Assembly (NCBI GenBank): GCA_019118985.1
Contig: DWXX01000108.1
Coordinates: forward strand, 1-12,992
Reading direction: 5' to 3'
Length of the DNA: 12,992 nucleotides
DNA from: Candidatus Faecalibacterium faecipullorum
Lineage (GTDB): Bacteria > Bacillota > Clostridia > Oscillospirales > Ruminococcaceae
Shown here one piece after another: positions 5,529-12,992 of the stretch. Each line of letters opens with the position of its first letter. Positions within the stretch are counted from its first letter, which is position 1. Both the position numbers and the translations under genes were made by a program. A model generated the notes under the pieces. That model did no database searches and was not told the DNA's origin. It was given only the letters and a program-made list of their open reading frames with translations.

Positions 5529-6047
5529 CTATACGGGCGGCAGGGTGAAGCCGGCCGTGTCGACGCCCTCCAGCTCCAGCAGCCGCAGCTTGCGCTCGAG
5601 GCCGCCGGCGTAGCCGGTCAGGGCCCCCTTCGCCCCCACCACCCGGTGGCAGGGCACGATGATGGAGACGGGGTTACGCCCCACCGCGCCGCCCACCGCC
5701 TGCGCCGTCATACGCTGGCCGGTCCGGGCGGACAGCTGCGCGGCGATGCTGCCGTAGGTGACGGTCTGCCCGTAGGGGATGGTGCGCAGGATGGCCCACA
5801 CCGCCAGTCGGAAGGGGCTGCCCTCCAGATGGAGGGGCGGGGTGAAGCCGGGCTCCTGCCCGGCAAAGTAGCAGTCCAGCCAGGCGCAGGCGGCGTCCAA
5901 AATGTCCGTCCGCTCCTGCCGGGCGGCGGCCGCCAGGCCGTCGGGGAAGTACTTCTGCCCCTCGAACCAGGCCCCGGTCAGCCCGTCGCCGTCCGCCGCC
6001 AGCAGCATGGGGCCGAGGGGGGAATCATAGCGGGCGATGCAGTCCAT
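5529..6047 (-). CDS. ogt: Methylated-DNA--[protein]-cysteine S-methyltransferase
   Basis: A 172-residue suicide DNA-repair protein that moves the methyl group from O6-methylguanine to its own cysteine. The active-site motif PCHRV is at 132-136 with the acceptor Cys133. The helix-turn-helix region precedes it (PYGQTVTYGSIAAQL, 91-105, and VGGAVGRNP, 118-126). A short N-terminal ribonuclease-like domain covers about 1-75. The length is normal for Ogt-type proteins, with no Ada regulatory domain. The ATG at 6047 is chosen because GAGGTG lies 6 bases upstream; a GTG at 6056 lacks such a site. The start lies 10 bases past the upstream peptidase stop, and the gene ends just before a bidirectional terminator, so it is the last gene of the murD operon. 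Confidence 0.95.
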   Translation of the reverse strand: MDCIARYDSPLGPMLLAADGDGLTGAWFEGQKYFPDGLAAAARQERTDILDAACAWLDCYFAGQEPGFTPPLHLEGSPFRLAVWAILRTIPYGQTVTYGSIAAQLSARTGQRMTAQAVGGAVGRNPVSIIVPCHRVVGAKGALTGYAGGLERKLRLLELEGVDTAGFTLPPV

Positions 6048-6057
6048 GGCGCCCACC

Positions 6058-7374
6058 TCAGGCCAGCGGGTCCCACAGGGGCATGGGCAGCGGCTCCTGG
6101 CCGAGCAGGGCGCGCTGCGCGTCGCTCAGCAGGTCTTTGCGGATGACGCACTGGTAGACGTTCTGCTCGAACCACTTCTCGCTGCCGATGAAGTAGCCCT
6201 TCTGCCCGGCGGCGTCCCCCCAGCTGTTCTCGATCTTCCAGCGGTCAGGCCGGCCGTCCTCGTCCAGGTTGACCCCGCAGAACATCATGCAGTGGTTCAT
6301 GGTGCTGTCCCGGCTGAGCAGGCGGGCGGCCTTGTCCATCTCGATGCGGATGCCCCCCAGCAGCTGCCCGTACTGGAAGCAGTCGGGGTCCCAGTAGCCC
6401 CGCTCGCGGTCGCGGTCGGGGTGGCAGTCGCAGCTGAAGCAGACCGGCTCCCCTGCCTGCAGCTGGCGGACGGTCAGGTCCTCCAGCTCCTTTGCGGTCA
6501 GGTTGAGCCAGAACATATTCTCCTCCACCACGTCCCCCATGAAGGGCTGGCAGTAGGTGCGGTTGAGCGGGTGGATGGGCGACGCGATGACCGGGACATA
6601 GGCGCCGAAGTCCACCCCCACATACTTCTCATAGAACGCCTGCGGGGTCAGGCCGCGGTCGCGGTGGTAGTGCTTGTCCTTGTCGGTGTACTCAAAGTCG
6701 AAGGTCCTGGGCGGCTGGCCGTAGAGGATGCACAGGGCGTTGTAGTCCTCCTGCAGCATCTCGGCGCGGCGGGCGGCGGTGTCACGGCCGGCGCGGGCCA
6801 GCGCCCGCAGCTCGATGGCGTCCCGGCGCAGCTTGCGGCTGAGGATGCTCATGTACTGGGCGGTGCCGGAGGAATGGACGTTCTCGGGCATCACCCACTC
6901 GGGCACCGCGCCGTATTTGCGGATGAGGCTGGCCGCCATGTCCCACTGGCCGCCGTCGGGCAGGGGGTTATCCAGCAGCATCCAGGTCTCCCGCTCGTCG
7001 GGCTGCTGCGCGGCGAAGTGGAGGATGCTCTCATAAAAGCGGTTGCACTTTTCCAGCTTGTCGTAGAAAGCCAGGTAGGCGGCCGAGAAGGCGAAGGACT
7101 CGAGGCCGCATTTGGCCGCCACCTTCTCCCGCAGCATGTTCAGCACCGAGAACATCCAGCAGCGGCCGCTCTTTTTCTGGTTGGTGATGCCGGTGGTGGG
7201 CACCGTCACCGAAAAGTCCATCCGCAGTTTGGCGGCGGCGGCCGGCACAAAGGCCGCGTCGTCGAGGTTGGTGCGGCTGATGGCGTTGGAGATGACCGCA
7301 AGCTCGGGCCGGGCGGCATAGCCCTGCTCGAACTGCGCCAGCAGCTCAGAAGTGATCGGCGTTACATCGCTCAT
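6058..7374 (-). CDS. pepC: C1 family cysteine aminopeptidase (PepC / bleomycin hydrolase type)
   Basis: A 438-residue cytoplasmic papain-fold aminopeptidase that removes N-terminal residues from peptides. The catalytic set is intact: Gln66 and Cys72 in QKKSGRCWMF, His361 in MNHCMMF, and Asn383 in IENSWG. Length and the C-terminal end close to residue 440 match PepC/bleomycin hydrolase, whose C-terminus reaches the active site and restricts it to exopeptidase action. The ATG at 7374 is preferred because AAAGGGA lies 9 bases upstream; a start nine codons earlier lacks support. It lies 45 bases after the PLP-enzyme gene with no terminator between, and 10 bases before ogt. The lack of a signal peptide fits an intracellular role in peptide turnover. 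Confidence 0.95.
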   Translation of the reverse strand: MSDVTPITSELLAQFEQGYAARPELAVISNAISRTNLDDAAFVPAAAAKLRMDFSVTVPTTGITNQKKSGRCWMFSVLNMLREKVAAKCGLESFAFSAAYLAFYDKLEKCNRFYESILHFAAQQPDERETWMLLDNPLPDGGQWDMAASLIRKYGAVPEWVMPENVHSSGTAQYMSILSRKLRRDAIELRALARAGRDTAARRAEMLQEDYNALCILYGQPPRTFDFEYTDKDKHYHRDRGLTPQAFYEKYVGVDFGAYVPVIASPIHPLNRTYCQPFMGDVVEENMFWLNLTAKELEDLTVRQLQAGEPVCFSCDCHPDRDRERGYWDPDCFQYGQLLGGIRIEMDKAARLLSRDSTMNHCMMFCGVNLDEDGRPDRWKIENSWGDAAGQKGYFIGSEKWFEQNVYQCVIRKDLLSDAQRALLGQEPLPMPLWDPLA

Positions 7375-7419
7375 GTTGACACATCCCTTTCTGTTGTACA
7401 TCCCATTGTTGTTTGAAGA

Positions 7420-8682
7420 TCACGCCTGAAAATATGCGTTCTGCACGGCCAGCAGCACCCCCGCCCGGCTGGCGGCGAAGTTCAGCCCGCCCTGCAGATA
7501 GCAGGTGTAGGGCGCCCGCATGGGGCCGTCGCAGCTCAGCTCGATGGTGCTGCCCTGGGTAAAGCTGCCGCTGGCCATGATGACCTCGTCGGTGTAGCCC
7601 GGCTCGGGGCAGGGCTCGGGGGCGGCGTAGCTGTCCACCGGGCTGGCCGCCTGGATGCCGCGGCAGAAGCCCACCAGCGCGTCGGCGGTGCCGGCGTCAA
7701 AGCAGGTGACGATGTCGTTGTGGTCGTCGCAGTAGCGGGGGACGGGGCGCTTGCCCACCAGTTCCAGCAGGCACTGGGCGTAGATGGCGGTCTTGACCGC
7801 CTCGCAGACCACCCCGGGTGCGTAGTAGAAACCCATGTACATCTCCCGCGCGGTGTCGAGGGTGCAGCCCAGCTCCTTGCCGAGGCCGGGGGCGTTGAGG
7901 CGGTAGGCGCACTGCTCCACCAGTTCCCGCCGGCCGGCGATGTAGCCGCCGGTGGGGGCGATGCCGCCGCCCGGGTTCTTGATGAAGCTGCCGGCGATCA
8001 GGTCGGCCCCCGCCTCGCAGGGCTCGGCGGTCTGGGTGAACTCGCCGTAGCAGTTGTCCACAAAGACGATGATGGAGGGGTTGGTGCTGCGGGCCGCCTC
8101 GGCCACCTTGCGGATGGTGGCGAGGTCGAAGGCGTTGCGCTGCAGATAGCCCCGGCTGCGCTGGATGTGGCAGACTTTGGCCCGGGGGGCCGCCGCCGCG
8201 ATGGCCGCATAGTCGGGGGTGAAGTCCTCTTGCAGCGGCACCTCCTCATAGCGGATGCCGTAGTCGGCGAGGGTGCCGGTCCCCGCCCCCTTGCCGTCGA
8301 TGCCGATCACCCCTTCCAGGGTGTCGTAGGGGCGGCCGGTGGCGGCCAGCAGGGTGTCCCCCGCCCGCAGCAGCCCGAACAGGGCCACCGCCAGGGTATG
8401 GGTGCCGCTCATGAACTGGCTGCGGACCAGCGCGTCCTCGCAGCCCATGGCCTGGGCGAAGATGGCCTCCAGCTTGGCCCGGCCGGTGTCCCACAGGCCG
8501 TAGCCGGTGGTGCCCAGCATATCGGTGGCCGACATCTGGTTGTCGGCAAAGGCGCGCAGCATCTTGAGCTGGTTGTAGTCCCGCACCTCCTCGGCCTGAC
8601 GGAAGTAGGGCGCGCAGAGCTCCATCGCCCGCTCATCCAGCGCGAGGACCTCGGGCTTATAGTCAAAAAAGCGTTCCAGCAT
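7420..8682 (-). CDS. Methionine gamma-lyase-like PLP enzyme (COG4100, 'aluminum resistance' family)
   Basis: A 420-residue fold-type I PLP-dependent enzyme related to Cys/Met metabolism enzymes. The usual labels are 'methionine gamma-lyase family protein' or 'aluminum resistance protein'; the true reaction is not established for the family. The PLP lysine is Lys235 in GSFIKNPGGG, and the cofactor-contacting aspartate is Asp209 in FVDNCYGEF. Substrate-site patterns include SGTHTLAVALFG (about 93-104) and GRPYDTLEGVIG (about 116-127). The ATG at 8682 gives an N-terminus (MLERFFDY) typical of the family. A TTG at 8697 would add five residues, but its ribosome binding site (AAAGGA) is only 3 bases away. 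It follows the GNAT gene by about 35 bases in the murD operon. Confidence 0.9.
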   Translation of the reverse strand: MLERFFDYKPEVLALDERAMELCAPYFRQAEEVRDYNQLKMLRAFADNQMSATDMLGTTGYGLWDTGRAKLEAIFAQAMGCEDALVRSQFMSGTHTLAVALFGLLRAGDTLLAATGRPYDTLEGVIGIDGKGAGTGTLADYGIRYEEVPLQEDFTPDYAAIAAAAPRAKVCHIQRSRGYLQRNAFDLATIRKVAEAARSTNPSIIVFVDNCYGEFTQTAEPCEAGADLIAGSFIKNPGGGIAPTGGYIAGRRELVEQCAYRLNAPGLGKELGCTLDTAREMYMGFYYAPGVVCEAVKTAIYAQCLLELVGKRPVPRYCDDHNDIVTCFDAGTADALVGFCRGIQAASPVDSYAAPEPCPEPGYTDEVIMASGSFTQGSTIELSCDGPMRAPYTCYLQGGLNFAASRAGVLLAVQNAYFQA

Positions 8683-8718
8683 AGGTTTTGGTTCCAACGT
8701 TCCTTTCTCGTTTCGGTT

Positions 8719-9512
8719 TCATTTCTCCCCGGCGGCGTCCGGCGGGAGGCAGCGGGCCAGCGCCCCGGCGGGGGCAAAGCCCAGCCGGGTGTAAAAGGCC
8801 GCCCGCTCCTCCCGGCAGTAGAGGCAGACCCGCAGCCCCTCGGCCGCGAGGGCGCCGGCCGCGGCGGCGATCAGCCGGCCCCCCGCCCCGCGGCCCCGCA
8901 GCGCGGGCGCGGTGCAGCCGCAGGCCAGGTACGCCTGCCCGTCCCGGATGGCGTAGGCCCCCACCGTGCAGACGACCTGCCCCGCCGCGTCTTTCAGGGC
9001 CCAGGCCCGGGCCAGCCCGCGGCTGCGCTTGGTGCACAGGGCCGAGTAGTAGTCGTCCCGCGGCAGCCCGCCCGCCGGGTACAGAAAGCGGGCCAGCGCC
9101 GAGGGCGCGGGCTCCTCCTCCAGGGTGAGGGCGGCCCAGAGCTCTTCATCCGCCGCCGGCTGCGGCAGGGACGCCCCCGCCGCCAGGGCAAAGCAGGGCA
9201 GGGTCTCGGCCAGGCGCCAGCCGGCAGGGCGCGCCCCGCCGCCCCCGCATACCAGCGCGCCGCACCCGCAGAAGGCCAGAAAGGCGGCCAGTTCTTCCGG
9301 GTCGGGCGGATCGGGGCTGCCGCCGGGGCGGCAGGCGGCCAGGGCCTCGGGGCCGCCGACGTCCAGCGCCAGGCCCGGCCCGGTATAGAACCGCCCCGGC
9401 TGGCTGGGGCCGAACAGCGCCCGCTCCAGCGGCAGCAGCGCCTCCAGGCAGGGGACGCCGCGGCAGGCGAAGTCGAACTGCGCCGCCCTTGCCGGGGTAT
9501 CGGCCCGGGCGA

Positions 9513-9516
<4 letters not shown>
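8719..9516 (-). CDS. GNAT family N-acetyltransferase
   Basis: 265 residues. The C-terminal GNAT fold (about 150-255) carries the acetyl-CoA motif RGRGAGGRLI at 207-216 and a final AFYTRLGFAPAG at 240-251, typical of the superfamily. The N-terminal ~130 residues are Ala/Gly/Pro-rich with several cysteines (CGCG at 83-86) and match nothing I recognise; they may be a degenerate second GNAT-like domain. The start is GTG at 9516, whose bases overlap the murD stop as GTGA, a sign of translational coupling. The acceptor substrate is unknown. Coupling to murD could hint at a cell-wall precursor or a housekeeping link, but this is only context. Confidence 0.85.
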
Positions 9517-10907
<1,391 letters not shown>

Positions 10908-10952
10908 AACTTCAAATCCCTCCCATAGTCGATGCGATAGGCTTATCTGTTT

Positions 10953-10981
10953 ATTATAGCCATTTTGCCGCCGCTTGGCAA
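10953..10981 (-). promoter_or_regulatory. Promoter of the murD operon
   Basis: On the minus strand TTGCCA (10981-10976), then 17 bases, then TATAAT (10958-10953). The leader is short, about 40 bases to the murD start. No further promoter or terminator was seen between the five genes down to 5529. Confidence 0.8.
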
Positions 10982-11012
10982 CGAAAATCCCAAAACAGGC
11001 GCGGCGGGGCGG

Positions 11013-11041
11013 TTGTCTTTTCCCTCTGTTTCTGCTACACT
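11013..11041 (+). promoter_or_regulatory. Promoter of the peptide-binding lipoprotein gene
   Basis: TTGTCT (11013-11018), 17 bases, TACACT (11036-11041). Transcription would begin near 11048, about 100 bases before the start codon. It is divergent from the murD promoter, with about 30 bases between the two -35 boxes. Confidence 0.6.
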
Positions 11042-11147
11042 GGAAAAGTACGGCGGCATCGCCCGCTCAAAGCGAACATACACTGGCAGTGCGCGTCCCT
11101 TGCGCCGCGCCCTTTTGCATATACAGATGAAAGAAAGGACTTTTGCC

Positions 11148-12716
11148 TTGAAACGACTTTTCCTGCGCCTTGCCGCGGCCATGCTGGCGGCGGCGGTGCT
11201 TTTCGCCTCCGGCGGGTGCGCCCGCGGGTCGGGGGTGAACAGCTTTACCTGGTTCGTGGAGGAGATCCCCGCGAACCTCGACCCGCAGATCGCCGCAAAC
11301 CCCGAGGACGTCATCGCCTGCAAGAACCTCTGCGGGGGGCTCGTCCGGCTGGACGCCGACGGCGCGCCCCAAAACGACCTGTGCGAGAGCTGGTCGGCCA
11401 GCCCCGACGGGCTGACCTATACCTTCAAGCTCAAGCCCGGCCTGACCTATAAGGCCGCCCGGGGGGAGACCACCCCCTACGCCATCACCGCCGAGGACTT
11501 CGTCTTTGCCTTCGAGCGGGTCTTTTCGCCCCAGACGCGCTCCCCCTATGCGGTGGAGTTTTCGGCCATCGAGGGGGCGGCGGAGGTGCTGGCCGGCCTC
11601 GCCGGGCCGGACGCGCTGGGGGTGAAGGCCACCGACAGCCTGACGGTGGTCTTTACCCTGTCTGAGCCGGACGACAGCTTTGTCGCAAAGCTCGCTTTGC
11701 CGGGGGCGATGCCCTGCGACGAGGAATTTTTCCTCAGCACCGGGGGCAGCTACGGCCTGACCGCCGAGACCACCCTCTCCAGCGGCAGCTTCTACCTTTA
11801 TAACTGGACCAGCGGCGGGCTGTTCCTCCGGCGGGAGGCCGAGCCCCCCCTGGTCGACTCGCTGCGGCTGGTGCAGAACACCGGCTCGGCGCAGAGCGCC
11901 AACGACCTTGTCCTCAACGAGCGGTGCACCGCCGCCCTCGACGACACCGACGGCGCCACCGCCCTGCGCAGCGTCTCCTACTCGGACACCACCTGGTGCC
12001 TGGTGTTCAACACCCGGAACGCCGCCCTCTCCTCGGCGCTGCTGCGGCAGTCGCTGGTGTCGGCGGCCGGGCAGGCGGGGCCCCTCGCGGTCAACGGCGC
12101 CCTCTACCGCCCCGCCGGGGGGCTGGCGCCCGACGGCCTGACGGTGGGCAGCATCGACTACCGGGCCGCCGCCGGCGACCCCGCCCCCGACCTGCCGGGG
12201 GCCTACGCCCTCTACCGCGCCGCGCGGGAGACGGTGACCAGCGCCGACCTGATGGGGGTGACCGTCCTGGTGCCCGCCGGCGCGGGGCTGACGGGCGCGG
12301 TGCAGACCATCAACAGCGTCTGGCAGCGGGAGCTGTCCCTCTTCTTCTCGGTCGAGGAGGTGCCGGCGGAGGAATTTGAGCAGCGGATGGACGCCGGCGA
12401 CTACACCATCGCCCTGGCCCCCGTCGTCTGCACCGACGGCAGCGTCTACAGCCTGCTGCGCAGCTTCGGCCCCGACGGTCTGGGCGGTTATGACGACGCC
12501 GGCTACGAGACGCTGCTGGCCCAGAGCGCCGCCTCCAACGCCAGCGCCCTGCGCTGCGAGCTGCTGGCCCAGTGCGAGCGGCAGCTGCTGGCCGAGTGCG
12601 TCGCCATGCCCCTCTTCGCGCAGCAGAAGCGGCTGCTCGTCGCCGACGGGGTGGAGGGTCTGGTCTTCGACCCCTACGGCCCCGTCCTCGACCTGACCTG
12701 GACCACCAAGGGCTGA
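11148..12716 (+). CDS. Oligopeptide ABC transporter substrate-binding lipoprotein (SBP_bac_5 family)
   Basis: A 522-residue extracytoplasmic solute-binding protein of the OppA/DppA type, expected to hold peptides or similar solutes for an ABC importer. The N-terminus is a lipoprotein signal (MKRLFLRLAAAMLAAAVLF, then ASGGC) with lipidated Cys24. Family patterns include NLDPQIAANPEDVIACKNLCGGLVRL, SWSASPDGLTYTFKLKPGLTY, and ITAEDFVFAFERVFSP. The TTG start at 11148 is preferred because AAAGGA lies 8 bases upstream. An ATG at 11127 has no ribosome binding site but would only add seven residues. The gene stands alone between its own promoter and terminator; no permease or ATPase genes are visible, so it must borrow a transporter or act as a peptide receptor. 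The ligand is unknown. Confidence 0.9.
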   Translation: MKRLFLRLAAAMLAAAVLFASGGCARGSGVNSFTWFVEEIPANLDPQIAANPEDVIACKNLCGGLVRLDADGAPQNDLCESWSASPDGLTYTFKLKPGLTYKAARGETTPYAITAEDFVFAFERVFSPQTRSPYAVEFSAIEGAAEVLAGLAGPDALGVKATDSLTVVFTLSEPDDSFVAKLALPGAMPCDEEFFLSTGGSYGLTAETTLSSGSFYLYNWTSGGLFLRREAEPPLVDSLRLVQNTGSAQSANDLVLNERCTAALDDTDGATALRSVSYSDTTWCLVFNTRNAALSSALLRQSLVSAAGQAGPLAVNGALYRPAGGLAPDGLTVGSIDYRAAAGDPAPDLPGAYALYRAARETVTSADLMGVTVLVPAGAGLTGAVQTINSVWQRELSLFFSVEEVPAEEFEQRMDAGDYTIALAPVVCTDGSVYSLLRSFGPDGLGGYDDAGYETLLAQSAASNASALRCELLAQCERQLLAECVAMPLFAQQKRLLVADGVEGLVFDPYGPVLDLTWTTKG

Positions 12717-12740
12717 GACGCCCATACCCCACACAGACCC

Positions 12741-12776
12741 GCAGCCCCGCGCCGTACAAAGCGCGGGGCTGCTTTT
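12741..12776 (+). terminator. Intrinsic terminator after the lipoprotein gene
   Basis: GCAGCCCCGCGC (12741-12752) pairs perfectly with GCGCGGGGCTGC (12761-12772) over 12 bp with an 8-base loop. TTTTAT follows. The opposite strand lacks a T-run, so it acts mainly for the plus-strand gene. Its last bases touch the stop codon of the convergent kinase gene. Confidence 0.85.
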
Positions 12777-12992
12777 ATGGGGCGGGCCGCGCCGGCACCT
12801 CGCCGACGAACTCGAACCAGCCGGCGGCGTACTGCATGGCGAAGTCGCCGCCGTATTTTTTCAGGATGGCCCTGACGTTGTCCAGGCCGAAGCCGTGCAG
12901 CGCGGGGTCGGGCTTGGTGGTGGCGGGGGCGGCGTCCCCTGCCAGCTCCACCGGGCGGGAGGTGTTGCGCACCGAAAACAGCAGCCCCTCCC
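12775..12992 (-). CDS. GHKL-type sensor histidine kinase, C-terminal fragment (5' beyond window)
   Basis: Only the last ~72 residues are visible; the reading frame stays open to the right edge. It contains LLFSVRNTSRPVEL followed by HGFGLDNVRAILKKYGGDF, which matches the N-box-distal part and G2 glycine box of HATPase_c_5 (GHKL) kinases of the AgrC/CitA-like type in Firmicutes. A GTG at 12972 could be mistaken for a start, but the matching residues upstream of it show that the gene continues. It ends convergently with the peptide-binding lipoprotein gene. The sensed signal and partner regulator lie outside the window. Confidence 0.75.
   Translation of the reverse strand, partial: EGLLFSVRNTSRPVELAGDAAPATTKPDPALHGFGLDNVRAILKKYGGDFAMQYAAGWFEFVGEVPARPAP

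Noticed and set aside
11127..11147. ATG start of the lipoprotein gene at 11127
   Set aside because: No ribosome binding site precedes it, whereas the TTG at 11148 has AAAGGA 8 bases upstream and gives a textbook lipoprotein signal. Not fully excluded.
10943..11323. 126-residue minus-strand frame across the murD/lipoprotein promoter region
   Set aside because: It overlaps both divergent promoters and the lipoprotein 5' end, and shows no recognisable domain.

Overview
The window is GC-rich (clearly above 60%) and tightly packed. It has AGGAGG-type ribosome binding sites, near-consensus sigma-A promoters and intrinsic terminators. With the gene families present (CNNM/CorC, PepC-type C1 peptidase, COG4100 PLP enzyme, GHKL kinase, DUF3784-like protein) this suggests a high-GC Clostridia bacterium, perhaps an Oscillospiraceae/Ruminococcaceae gut anaerobe. 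The lineage is inference. No mobile element, CRISPR array, tRNA or rRNA was seen.

Layout. (1) 1-1485, minus: a CNNM/CBS/CorC-HlyC membrane protein, cut by the left edge, behind a consensus promoter and a ~200-nt leader. The leader holds a 27-codon ORF with its own Shine-Dalgarno, followed one base later by a 13-bp intrinsic terminator. (2) 1529-3199, minus: a three-gene operon of two small membrane proteins and a CobW/COG0523 GTPase. (3) 3214-5513: an MFS transporter (minus) divergent from an AraC regulator (plus), with overlapping promoters. (4) 5529-10981, minus: a probable five-gene operon of murD, a GNAT acetyltransferase, a COG4100 PLP enzyme, a C1 aminopeptidase and a methylated-DNA methyltransferase. 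(5) 11013-12776, plus: a single oligopeptide-binding lipoprotein gene with its own promoter and terminator. (6) 12775-12992, minus: the C-terminal end of a GHKL-type histidine kinase, cut by the right edge.

The most interesting part is the leader of the CNNM gene. Its short peptide begins with an acidic, proline-containing stretch (MEDGSDGDP) and later has a PRR motif. This resembles the E. coli MgtL leader, which makes ribosomes fall off in low Mg2+. CNNM/CorC proteins are linked to Mg2+ efflux and tolerance, so a ribosome-based Mg2+ sensor is a concrete, testable hypothesis. The terminator next to the leader stop codon, and a leader segment complementary to the CNNM ribosome binding site, both predict that full translation of the leader favours expression. 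The ORF, terminator and complementarity are seen in the sequence; the Mg2+ sensing is inference.
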